A stretch of 33,848 bases of DNA. Origin: Bacteroidota bacterium (GTDB taxonomy: Bacteria; Bacteroidota; Bacteroidia; Flavobacteriales_D; Crocinitomicaceae). The notes below the pieces were generated by a model. It had not been told where the DNA came from and ran no database searches. It was given only the letters and a program-made list of their open reading frames with translations. Positions 24,334 to 31,760 of this stretch are shown in pieces; position 1 is the first letter of the stretch, and each line of letters begins with the position of its first letter. Both the position numbers and the translations under genes were made by a program. The stretch covers positions 1 to 33,848 of the forward strand of contig SBFR01000062.1 in assembly GCA_006227105.1 (NCBI GenBank), in the 5' to 3' direction.

Positions 24334-25728
24334 TTAATTTTCATAGGCTCCAATATCCGGAGGATCATTTCTTGGATTACCATCAATGTCAGTGAAAATG
24401 GTGGTAAATACTCCATTGTTATTTAATGGAGAAGCGGAATAGAACTTAAAATCGTAGTTTCCAGTATTGACGAACATCGGATTCGAATTCCAAATGATGT
24501 TCTGATAAAAAGATTCCGTTGAAGCAGGGGTTCTTTTAATCAAACAGTGATGAATATCAAAATTAAGATTGACCATTGCATCAGGAATGGTGTCAAATGC
24601 AATTTCGCTATCCTGACTTCCGTAGATCACTGAATTCATGATCACACCTTCATTGATCGATCCAATATTCTGGGTGCCGTTTGCATAATCATTGTAAAAG
24701 TTACTGATACCAACAGCAGGACCCGTCGCCGAACCATAACCCACAAGATCACAATGATTAAAATTAAAGTCACCACCTTCCAGTACAAGTAATGCATGTG
24801 TCCCGTTTTTTGCAATTACACAGTTCTCAGCTTTGACTTTTGCACCTGAGTATATGAATACACCATATCGAGCATTGTTGAAGATCTTGGTGTTTGTTAC
24901 TGTAAGCGTGTAACTGCTTGAAGTATTGGGATCCTTTGAAAATAAGTGGATTCCGGAGGTTCCATTCTTAATGATCGCATAATTGATCGTTGAGGGTCGC
25001 GCTTCATGAAAATAGATCCCATAATATTGTCCGGTTACGTCATCGTACCAGGATTCCAGTCGATCTCCCTGAAAAACAACTTCATTTCCAAGAGTTCCGT
25101 TGATGTTCAAGGTGCCTTTGTAATTGTATAGGATTGCATTTTTATGCAGATAGATCTGAGTTCCTGCAGGTATGGTTAGTGTCTTGGCCGAATCGATCGC
25201 TGCATATCCATAAATGACATGAGGTTTATCATTCAACCATGGGTTATCGATATCATCATTCAAATCTTTGTAATGGAAGTAAGCATCCTGTCCCCACGCA
25301 GCCAGTTTTACATATTGATCAACCCCATTGGTTCTGAATCGAATGGAATCTTCAATGATCAAGGGGAGAGTAAGATTATTGACTTCAAGTGTAACCTCCA
25401 CAAAGCCATATAGACTATCTTTTCCTTCAAGCTCTATATTTTCGATCAACGTTTCATTCAAACCGTCAATGTTGATCCTGAAAGGTGAATCTGTTCCTCC
25501 CATTAGTTCGATCTCTTCGATCAGAACAGTTTTATTTTCTTTGTTGTAGATCTTGAACTGCTGAGTGGTGGATCCAATGGTCGTGAAAACAGTGTCAAAA
25601 ACAACCGTGTCCTTTGAAAAATCAAGATTGCCTTTGGAAAACAAAATTGGTTTTTTGCAAGAACTTGTTGCTACAATGGTCAACACTGTAAGCACAAAGA
25701 ATAAGAACCGAAATACTTTTTTATTCAT
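24334..25728 (-). CDS. Right-handed beta-helix lipoprotein with choice-of-anchor Q-type end
   Basis: From the ATG at 25728 the protein has 464 residues with a lipoprotein signal (TIVATSSC, Cys24). Residues about 30-150 form an Ig-like region (VVFDTVFTTIGSTTQQFKIYN). The rest is parallel beta-helix sequence: LTIPAGTQIYLHKNAILYN, GIHLFSKDP, NARYGVFIYSG, ALLVLEGGDFNFNHCDLVG. The C-terminus DIDGNPRNDPPDIGAYE is the recurrent end of choice-of-anchor Q proteins. A longer frame using TTG at 25737 is rejected because that TTG lies in the probable promoter box. The substrate or ligand is unknown; beta-helices often bind or cut polysaccharides, but no catalytic motif is obvious. Confidence 0.8.
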   Translation of the reverse strand: MNKKVFRFLFFVLTVLTIVATSSCKKPILFSKGNLDFSKDTVVFDTVFTTIGSTTQQFKIYNKENKTVLIEEIELMGGTDSPFRINIDGLNETLIENIELEGKDSLYGFVEVTLEVNNLTLPLIIEDSIRFRTNGVDQYVKLAAWGQDAYFHYKDLNDDIDNPWLNDKPHVIYGYAAIDSAKTLTIPAGTQIYLHKNAILYNYKGTLNINGTLGNEVVFQGDRLESWYDDVTGQYYGIYFHEARPSTINYAIIKNGTSGIHLFSKDPNTSSSYTLTVTNTKIFNNARYGVFIYSGAKVKAENCVIAKNGTHALLVLEGGDFNFNHCDLVGYGSATGPAVGISNFYNDYANGTQNIGSINEGVIMNSVIYGSQDSEIAFDTIPDAMVNLNFDIHHCLIKRTPASTESFYQNIIWNSNPMFVNTGNYDFKFYSASPLNNNGVFTTIFTDIDGNPRNDPPDIGAYEN

Positions 25729-25734
25729 GTACAG

Positions 25735-25742
25735 CAAAACTA
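25735..25742 (-). promoter_or_regulatory. -7 promoter box (TAGTTTTG) for the beta-helix lipoprotein
   Basis: On the minus strand TAGTTTTG fits TAnnTTTG and ends 6 bases before the ATG at 25728, the same spacing as at bamD. A leader of only a few bases is predicted. Confidence 0.45.
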
Positions 25743-25800
25743 ACGTTTTTAGAGAAGGATTATTTTGTTTTAAAAATTATCGTGATTAAAAAAGTTTCAA

Positions 25801-25808
25801 TATATTTG
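25801..25808 (+). promoter_or_regulatory. -7 promoter box (TATATTTG) for L31
   Basis: TATATTTG is a perfect TAnnTTTG box 38 bases before the ATG of the ribosomal protein L31 gene, the same box and spacing seen for the M23 peptidase gene. Confidence 0.6.
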
Positions 25809-25846
25809 CACTCCGTTTTGGGAAAAACTGAATTAATATTTCAAAG

Positions 25847-26101
25847 ATGAGAAAAGATATACATCCGGAAGATTATAGATTAGTCGTATTTAAGGACATG
25901 TCAAATGAATATTCTTTCATTTGTCCTTCATGTGCAACGTCAAGCGAAACAATTACTTGGGAGGACGGAAATGAGTATCCACTTGTGAAGTTGGATATCT
26001 CTCACAAATCTCATCCATTCTTTACAGGAATTGTTCAGTTTGTCGATACTGCAGGACGTATTGATAAGTTCAAGAACCGTTATGGTCGTACAATGAAATA
26101 A
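25847..26101 (+). CDS. rpmE2: 50S ribosomal protein L31, type B
   Basis: An 84-residue type-B L31: MRKDIHPEDYRLVVFKDMS, the SETITWEDG insert typical of type B, SHKSHPFFTG and VDTAGRIDKFKNRYG. L31 sits at the bridge between the ribosomal subunits. Type-B forms usually lack zinc-binding Cys, yet this one has CPSC at residues 26-29. Two Cys are fewer than the four of zinc-binding L31, so a full zinc site within one chain is doubtful. It is transcribed alone, with a clear promoter box and a terminator. Confidence 0.95.
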   Translation: MRKDIHPEDYRLVVFKDMSNEYSFICPSCATSSETITWEDGNEYPLVKLDISHKSHPFFTGIVQFVDTAGRIDKFKNRYGRTMK

Positions 26102-26120
26102 TCATTTCGATTGAAGATAT

Positions 26121-26148
26121 AAAAGCCTCCGATTTCGGGGGCTTTTTT
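26121..26148 (+). terminator. Intrinsic terminator after L31
   Basis: AAAAGCCTCCG (26121-26131) pairs with CGGGGGCTTTT (26136-26146) with one G-T wobble and a 4-base loop, followed by more T. It separates the L31 gene from the WG-repeat operon. Confidence 0.9.
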
Positions 26149-26193
26149 CTTTTAAAACAATTGGAAAAGATCAGCGTTTCTAGTGAATAGTGC

Positions 26194-26201
26194 TAACTTT
26201 G
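26194..26201 (+). promoter_or_regulatory. -7 promoter box (TAACTTTG) for the WG-repeat operon
   Basis: TAACTTTG matches TAnnTTTG and ends 9 bases before the ATG at 26211. It follows the L31 terminator, so the operon probably starts here with a very short leader. Confidence 0.5.
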
Positions 26202-26210
26202 ATTTAATCA

Positions 26211-28316
26211 ATGTTCAGATCTGTTGCCATACTCATTTTGATCCTCATTTCTTTTCAGAGCTATTCGGGAAAGATAGAAAGAGGCTATGAAGCACTGAAG
26301 ATCTTTAACTATTTCAAGGCTAAATCTTGTTTTGAAAAATCAATGAAACGTCAGCCTTCTGCTGCCGCTTACGGTTTGTCAATCATTTATTTCAGGAAGG
26401 ATAATCCATTTCATAATATTGATTCGGCGTTGAGGTACATAAAGATCGCTGAAGATAAATTCAGTGAGCTGGATGAGAAAAAGAAAGAAAAGTGGAAGGT
26501 GTTTGGTTTCGAATACTTGAGCATCATTGATCTGAGAAGTCAAGTCAGCAGTGAGCATTTCATTCGTGCTGCAATGTCACCCTCTGAGAAATCTTATGAT
26601 TCATTCATGAATGAACATCCGTGGGCAGGAGAATTTGAATTGGCGCATTATCGAAGAGATTCAATAGCCTATCAGAGCGCTTTGGAAACGAACAAGAGCG
26701 CAATAATGAATGATTTTCTGAAGAGGTATCCTGATTCAGAGTTTTATAATAAGGCTCAAGAAGATTTCTTTAGATTCCAGTATTTCGAAGTGACGAACAG
26801 CGGAAACTTGTCTTCTTACCTGGATTTTCTTAAATCTCATCCGGAAAGTCCTTATGCTCAGCTCGCCGAAGACAGGGTCTATGAGATCGTAACCGGACCA
26901 AATAGCATTGCGAGTCTTGTGGTTTTTGTCAAAACCTATCCGAAGAATAGAAATGTTGGAGAAGCTTGGAGAAGGATCTATCAGCTTTTTATGTCTGATT
27001 ATTCTCAGGAAAGATTTGAAGAGTTTAAACTAACCTATCCGTCATTTCCTTACACAGAGGAACTCGAACTGGATTTTACCTATTCAAAGAGAGAGTTGCT
27101 CCCTTATTTGAAAGAAGGCAAGTATGGCTATATAGATTTTGAAGGTACGGTGATCATTGAACCGGAATACGATTATGCCGGGTTTTTTAAAGAAGGACTT
27201 TCAGTGGTTTCAAAAGACAATAAGTTCGGGTTCATCGATAAAGGAAATCGAGTGAAAATTCCATTAACGTATGACAATGCGCTCGATTTTGATCAGGGTA
27301 GAGCTGTTGTTGAGTTGAATGAGTTGCTGGGGATGATCGATCGAAACGGGGTAGTCGTATTTGATTTTGAATTCGAAGATCTTGGAAATCTAAGTGGAGG
27401 GTTGATCTATGCCAGTAAAAATGGATTGTATGGCTACTATGACAAAAATGCGAACCTGAGAATCCCTCATCAGTTTGACGAAGCATTCAGTTTTATTGAT
27501 GACAAGGCTAAAGTAGTGAAGGAAGAAAAAGAGGCATTTGTCGATATCTACGGAACATACCTTGTGCCACCGGGTTACAGTGAAATCCGCTTCTTTAATG
27601 ACTCCTTGTTGATCTTTGAGAACAATGGAAACTATGGATTGATGTACCGCAATTGCACGGTTTATCTGGAGGCGCAATTCCAGGAGATCGGTGATCTGGT
27701 GGAAGGCCGTGCTTTAATAGTAAAAGATGATTATATCGGATACCTGGATCAAAAAGGGAATGTTGTGATTGCTCCTAAATTTGATCTCTTCCCGAATTAT
27801 CAGGATAAAGGAAGTTTTAAGGATAAATTGGCGGTTGTGAAATACAAAGGTAAATACGCGGTCATAGATCCGACAGGTAAATTGATCATTCCCAATATTT
27901 TTCAGGATCTTGGAAGTGTTTCGGATAAGATCGCCTTTTCAAAAGGAAAAGGGTGGGGATATATGGATAAAGCAGGTAAAGAGATCATGAAGCCGGCATA
28001 TGAGTATGCAGAAAGTTTTCTCAATGGATTCGCAATTGTCGAACTTGGTGGTGCTCAAGGTGTAATAGATCCGAAAGGATCTGTTATAGTTCCGCTCGAA
28101 TACGGTTCAATTGTTGATGTGAATAATGCATTCTGGATGGTTTCGAAATTTTCGAAGTACGGATTGTTGAACAAAAAAGGTGAAATCGTCGTACCATTAG
28201 AATACGACAAGATCATACGAATGGATGACATGTTTGTACTCGTAAAAGAAAACGAAATCCATTACTTTTATGAGAAGGAAATGAGAATGATCAAAGAAAA
28301 GGAACTGAATGAATAG
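26211..28316 (+). CDS. WG-repeat protein with N-terminal TPR-like region
   Basis: A 701-residue exported protein with a signal peptide (about 1-19, SFQSYS). Residues about 25-295 are helical and TPR-like (FNYFKAKSCFEKSMKRQPSAAAYG, FLKRYPDSEFYNKAQEDF, FLKSHPESPYAQLAED). From about 298 to 680 come 11 consecutive WG (KWG) repeats with a period near 34 residues, for example GKYGYIDFEGTVIIEPEYDYA, DYIGYLDQKGNVVIAPKFDLF, GKYAVIDPTGKLIIPNIF and SKYGLLNKKGEIVVPLEYDKI. WG repeats are thought to form beta-rich binding surfaces; no enzymatic role is evident. It overlaps the TonB-like gene by 8 nt, so the two are probably coupled. Confidence 0.87.
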   Translation: MFRSVAILILILISFQSYSGKIERGYEALKIFNYFKAKSCFEKSMKRQPSAAAYGLSIIYFRKDNPFHNIDSALRYIKIAEDKFSELDEKKKEKWKVFGFEYLSIIDLRSQVSSEHFIRAAMSPSEKSYDSFMNEHPWAGEFELAHYRRDSIAYQSALETNKSAIMNDFLKRYPDSEFYNKAQEDFFRFQYFEVTNSGNLSSYLDFLKSHPESPYAQLAEDRVYEIVTGPNSIASLVVFVKTYPKNRNVGEAWRRIYQLFMSDYSQERFEEFKLTYPSFPYTEELELDFTYSKRELLPYLKEGKYGYIDFEGTVIIEPEYDYAGFFKEGLSVVSKDNKFGFIDKGNRVKIPLTYDNALDFDQGRAVVELNELLGMIDRNGVVVFDFEFEDLGNLSGGLIYASKNGLYGYYDKNANLRIPHQFDEAFSFIDDKAKVVKEEKEAFVDIYGTYLVPPGYSEIRFFNDSLLIFENNGNYGLMYRNCTVYLEAQFQEIGDLVEGRALIVKDDYIGYLDQKGNVVIAPKFDLFPNYQDKGSFKDKLAVVKYKGKYAVIDPTGKLIIPNIFQDLGSVSDKIAFSKGKGWGYMDKAGKEIMKPAYEYAESFLNGFAIVELGGAQGVIDPKGSVIVPLEYGSIVDVNNAFWMVSKFSKYGLLNKKGEIVVPLEYDKIIRMDDMFVLVKENEIHYFYEKEMRMIKEKELNE

Positions 28317-29085
28317 GTTGATGGTTTTCATAGATAAGTACATCTACGGTATTATTGCCGCTCTCACAGTCTATGTGGCAGTGTTTGTGTATTTACAATT
28401 GGAGACCTATACCGAATATTTTCCGATCGAATCTTTTTACAAAGGGTCAAGGATAGATATTCCGGAAGATGAAATTCATCTGTTGAAAGAGAATCTGGAA
28501 ATTCCTGCGGATTTCCAGCCAACCAATGTCAAGAGCATTGCACAAGATGCCAATGATAAGCGTAAAAAATCCTATGAAGATTGGGCAGCTACGCAAAGTA
28601 GCGGTGATCCTGAAAAGTCTGTAAAGGATTATGAGAAAGAGCTTTTTCAGAATGCGAAAGGGGTAGAAGAAAGAAAGAGACTTCAGGAGGAGATGGATAA
28701 TCGCAAGAAAAACGAGACCACGATCAATAAAAAGAACGAGAATACGAATTCCTCATCCAAGTCCTCGCCAAATGCTTATGCAGGTGAAGTAATGGTGAAA
28801 TGGTCACTTCAAGGTAGAACTCCTCATCAAAACAACGAATGGTTTGTGCGCAATCCGGGATATACTTGTGGGTTTGGATCTACCGGAAAAATCACGGTGC
28901 GTATTCGAGTGAACAATAATGGGGATGTCATCAGTGCAACCTGTGATCCGTCTTTGAGCACGAGCTCCGACCCATGTATGGTTGAGCAATCTGAGAAATA
29001 TGCTCGGATGTCAAGATTCAACTATGCTGCCGGTGCTGCTAAAAATCAGGAGGGCATTATCACTTATACCTTTATTGCTCAATAA
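28309..29085 (+). CDS. TonB-like protein with N-terminal membrane anchor
   Basis: The 258-residue protein has one N-terminal transmembrane helix (about 12-32, YIYGIIAALTVYVAVFVYL). A charged region about 85-150 follows (KSVKDYEKELFQ, EERKRLQEEMDNRKK) and then a Ser/Asn linker. The C-terminal domain (about 165-258) fits the TonB fold: KWSLQGRTPHQNN, STGKITVRIRVNNNGDVISAT, ending GIITYTFIAQ. TonB passes proton-motive force to outer-membrane transporters, but no exbB/exbD or TonB-dependent receptor is nearby, and the linker is Ser/Asn-rich rather than Pro-rich. Function in this operon is therefore open. It is joined to its neighbours by an 8-nt overlap and a TAATG. Confidence 0.75.
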   Translation: MNRLMVFIDKYIYGIIAALTVYVAVFVYLQLETYTEYFPIESFYKGSRIDIPEDEIHLLKENLEIPADFQPTNVKSIAQDANDKRKKSYEDWAATQSSGDPEKSVKDYEKELFQNAKGVEERKRLQEEMDNRKKNETTINKKNENTNSSSKSSPNAYAGEVMVKWSLQGRTPHQNNEWFVRNPGYTCGFGSTGKITVRIRVNNNGDVISATCDPSLSTSSDPCMVEQSEKYARMSRFNYAAGAAKNQEGIITYTFIAQ

Positions 29086-29891
29086 TGAATTCAACCGATC
29101 AACTTTACAGTGATCTGATCGATCGTTTTGCCCTTAAGCCAGATGATACCTTATTTCTCTCGTCTGATCTGGGGAAACTGGCGAATTATTTTAAAAGTCA
29201 GGGTGTAAAGTTTGATGTTAATGAATTCATCGATTCGATTCAACAAAGAATTCCTCTGGGAACGCTGATCATTCCGGCGTATACGGATAATCTCAGGGAT
29301 GGAGATACATTCGAGCTGTTGAGATCGAAGCCTACAACAGGAGCATTGTCCAACAGGGTGTTTAAAAGAAAGGATTTTAAAAGAACCAAAGATCCGCTTC
29401 ATTCGGTTTTTGTCTGGGGTAAAAAAGCAGAAGAATTAACGGAATTGAAGGATGAGAGCACATTTGGTCCGAACAGTATTTTTGGCTTTCTGGAGAATGA
29501 TAATGCCGTAATGGTCATCATCGATGTACATTTCAATAACAGCTTTACGTTCGTGCATTTCGTTGAGCAGCGATTGAATGTTAAATTCCGAAAAGCCTAT
29601 TACTGGAAGATCAAAGTCGCTGACGAGGAGAAAACATATGAGAAGAATTTGATTTTCTACACCAAAAAAATGGGTGTGGTTACTGATCTGGATGAGCTAC
29701 AAGCCTATTTGATCGAGAAGAATTGCGTGCAGAACAATGACTTCCATGGGATTCCGGTTTTGAGGGTAGATCTGAAAAACTCAGCCAAATGGACAGAAAC
29801 CTTCATTCGTTCCGTGGGAAAAACATATCGTTTTGACCCTGTATTGTGGTTAAAGCAACTGGTTAAAAAACTGATCGGCAGGAAATACTAA
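29085..29891 (+). CDS. AAC(3)-fold acetyltransferase family protein
   Basis: A 268-residue cytoplasmic protein matching the aminoglycoside 3-N-acetyltransferase-like family: GTLIIPAYTDN, KPTTGALSNRVF, KDPLHSVFVWGKKAEEL, TFGPNSIFGFL and the TxxHxxE motif (T155, H158, E161). Members of this family use acetyl-CoA; many chromosomal ones act on sugars or unknown small molecules rather than antibiotics, and this one should not be called a resistance gene. The length is normal. It starts in the stop of the TonB-like gene (TAATG). The menB promoter box overlaps its stop codon. Confidence 0.8.
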   Translation: MNSTDQLYSDLIDRFALKPDDTLFLSSDLGKLANYFKSQGVKFDVNEFIDSIQQRIPLGTLIIPAYTDNLRDGDTFELLRSKPTTGALSNRVFKRKDFKRTKDPLHSVFVWGKKAEELTELKDESTFGPNSIFGFLENDNAVMVIIDVHFNNSFTFVHFVEQRLNVKFRKAYYWKIKVADEEKTYEKNLIFYTKKMGVVTDLDELQAYLIEKNCVQNNDFHGIPVLRVDLKNSAKWTETFIRSVGKTYRFDPVLWLKQLVKKLIGRKY

Positions 29892-29896
29892 TTTTG
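29889..29896 (+). promoter_or_regulatory. -7 promoter box (TAATTTTG) for menB
   Basis: TAATTTTG fits TAnnTTTG; its first three bases are the stop codon of the AAC(3)-fold gene, and it lies 19 bases before the menB ATG. menB may thus be expressed separately from the upstream operon. Confidence 0.45.
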
Positions 29897-29915
29897 CCGA
29901 ACCAATCAATAAAAC

Positions 29916-30749
29916 ATGAACTGGACAACAATTAAGGAATACGAGGACATCACCTTCAGGTATTGTGACGGAGTAGCAAGAATAGCATTTAACAGACCTG
30001 ATTGCAGAAATGCTTTTCGGCCTAAAACAGTTTCAGAATTACTTGAAGCACTGATCATCAGTCATGAGTCTCAGGAAATTGGGGTTGTTTTGATTTCAGG
30101 TGAAGGACCATCTCCAAAAGATGGTGGTTGGGCTTTTTGTTCCGGTGGAGATCAGCGAGTAAGATCTACGACAGGATATAAAGGAGAAGATGGCGTCAAT
30201 CGCTTTAATATTTTGGATGTTCAACGTCAGATCCGTTTCATGAATAAGGTGGTGATCGCTGTTGTTCCAGGTTGGGCAGTTGGTGGTGGACATAGCTTAC
30301 ATGTTGTTTGTGATCTTACGTTAGCGAGTAAAGAACATGCGATCTTCAAGCAGACGGATGTCGATGTAGCCAGTGTTGATGGAGGTTTTGGTTCGGCTTA
30401 CCTTGCTCGTCAGGTAGGACAAAAAAGAGCAAGAGAGATCTTTTTCCTGGGTAAATCATACTCGGCACAGGAAGCCTTTAATATGGGAATGGTAAATGCC
30501 GTTGTTCCACATGAAGATCTGGAAAAAGTGGCTTTTGAATGGGCTCAGGAAATACTAACGAAAAGTCCTACAGCTATCAAAATGTCAAAATTTGCATTCA
30601 ATTTGATAGACGACGGATTAGTTGGTCAGCAAGTATATGCAGGAGAAGCTACTCGACTGTTATACATGACTGATGAAGCGGTAGAAGGAAGGAACGCCTT
30701 TCTTGAAAAACGGAAAAGAGATTTTTCGAAATTCCCTAAGTTTCCTTAA
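29916..30749 (+). CDS. menB: 1,4-dihydroxy-2-naphthoyl-CoA synthase MenB
   Basis: The enzyme closes the naphthoquinone ring in menaquinone synthesis. The 277-residue crotonase-fold protein has the MenB-specific NRPDCRNAFRP, FCSGGDQRVRSTTGYKG, GWAVGGGHSLHVVCDLTLAS and the C-terminal GEATRLLYMTDEAVEGRNAF. Position 148 is Asp in FKQTDVDVASVDGG, as in the bicarbonate-independent MenB type (Mycobacterium Asp185), whereas E. coli has Gly and needs bicarbonate; D155 is the other conserved acidic residue. No other men genes are in the window. The following phosphatase-like gene starts in its stop (TAATG). Confidence 0.95.
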   Translation: MNWTTIKEYEDITFRYCDGVARIAFNRPDCRNAFRPKTVSELLEALIISHESQEIGVVLISGEGPSPKDGGWAFCSGGDQRVRSTTGYKGEDGVNRFNILDVQRQIRFMNKVVIAVVPGWAVGGGHSLHVVCDLTLASKEHAIFKQTDVDVASVDGGFGSAYLARQVGQKRAREIFFLGKSYSAQEAFNMGMVNAVVPHEDLEKVAFEWAQEILTKSPTAIKMSKFAFNLIDDGLVGQQVYAGEATRLLYMTDEAVEGRNAFLEKRKRDFSKFPKFP

Positions 30750-31717
30750 TGCTATTGAAGAATTATAAAATATCGATCTTATTCGTACTTCTCCTTGGAG
30801 TTGCTGCATTTTCATTTACACACAAAGTCGAAGTTGATGAAGTTGTCAGAAAATATCAAACAGAGAATATAATTGTATTGATCATTGATGGGCCACGTCT
30901 TACAGAGACTTTTGGAGATGATAGTTGTCGTTACATCCCAAACCTGTCTAAAGAACTGGCTCCGCAAGGTGTGTTGATCAAGGGATTCAGAAATAATGGT
31001 CCTACCTACACAAATGCAGGGCACTCTGCGATCACAACGGGGCACTATCAAAGGATCAATAATAATGGCGAGGAATTGCCAAAAAGACCTTCGATGTTTC
31101 AGTATTTTCTGAAAAATTCCGGATTCGATTCCACTCAGGCAATGGTGATCGCTTCGAAAGGAAAACTTTCGATCCTGACAGATACAAAGGACAAGAAATG
31201 GCGAGGGCAATACAGGCCTTTTATGTATTGCGGCACCGATGGAAAAGGAGAGGGCTACACTTCAGATGTCTATACTTGGAGGGATGCACAAAAATTATTG
31301 AAACAATATCACCCAAAGCTGGTTCTGATCAATTTACTGGAAGTAGATGTGAAAGGGCATCAGAATGACTGGCAAGGATATCTCAAAGGAATAAGAAACA
31401 CTGACAAGACAGCATTAGAATTGTGGGATTTTATCCAAAATGATTCTATTTACAGCGGTAAGACTACCTTGTTGATCACTAATGATCATGGTCGTCATCT
31501 CGATGGACGTAAAGACGGATTTGTTTCGCACGGCGATAATTGCGAAGGTTGCCGACAATTGTATCTGATCGCTTTGGGTCCTGATTTTAAGCGCAATGTA
31601 GTTCTCGAAAACAAGTACGAACAGATCGATATTTCAGCCACGATCGCTCAAATGCTGCATTTCGATATGATCACCTCAGAGGGGATCGTGATGAAGGATC
31701 TGTTTTTGGAGAAATAA
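30749..31717 (+). CDS. Alkaline phosphatase superfamily (phosphodiesterase/sulfatase-fold) exported enzyme
   Basis: A 322-residue protein with an N-terminal signal or anchor (about 7-23, ISILFVLLLGVAAFSF). A complete set of likely metal ligands is visible: D47 in LIIDGPR, the probable nucleophile T86 in PTYTNAGHSAITTG, D200 and H204 in EVDVKGHQND, D246 and H247 in NDHGRH, and H261 in VSHGDN. This is the two-metal layout of nucleotide-pyrophosphatase/phosphodiesterase and alkaline phosphatase relatives; it carries an additional CEGC pair. The substrate is unknown. Co-transcribed with menB (TAATG overlap), though there is no obvious biochemical link. A hairpin terminator follows. Confidence 0.82.
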   Translation: MLLKNYKISILFVLLLGVAAFSFTHKVEVDEVVRKYQTENIIVLIIDGPRLTETFGDDSCRYIPNLSKELAPQGVLIKGFRNNGPTYTNAGHSAITTGHYQRINNNGEELPKRPSMFQYFLKNSGFDSTQAMVIASKGKLSILTDTKDKKWRGQYRPFMYCGTDGKGEGYTSDVYTWRDAQKLLKQYHPKLVLINLLEVDVKGHQNDWQGYLKGIRNTDKTALELWDFIQNDSIYSGKTTLLITNDHGRHLDGRKDGFVSHGDNCEGCRQLYLIALGPDFKRNVVLENKYEQIDISATIAQMLHFDMITSEGIVMKDLFLEK

Positions 31718-31745
31718 AAAAAGGCCACTAATAGTGACCTTTTCA
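31717..31745. terminator. Intrinsic terminator between convergent genes
   Basis: AAAAGG-c-CACT (31719-31729) pairs with AGTG-a-CCTTTT (31733-31743) with one internal mismatch and a 3-base loop, flanked by A- and T-runs. It lies between the phosphatase-like gene and the convergent dehydrogenase gene. Confidence 0.75.
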
Positions 31746-31760
31746 ATTTGAAATATCTGA

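Noticed and set aside
25729-25737. In-frame TTG start giving three extra residues before the beta-helix lipoprotein
   Set aside because: It also lies in the probable -7 box; the ATG at 25728 gives a normal lipoprotein signal.
29085-29891. Aminoglycoside resistance gene
   Set aside because: It has the AAC(3) fold motifs, but sits in a chromosomal envelope operon with no mobile element, and many such family members are not resistance enzymes.
30812-31210. 132-codon open frame antisense to the phosphatase-like gene
   Set aside because: Cys- and Ile-rich shadow sequence without motifs; the sense gene has complete metal-site residues.
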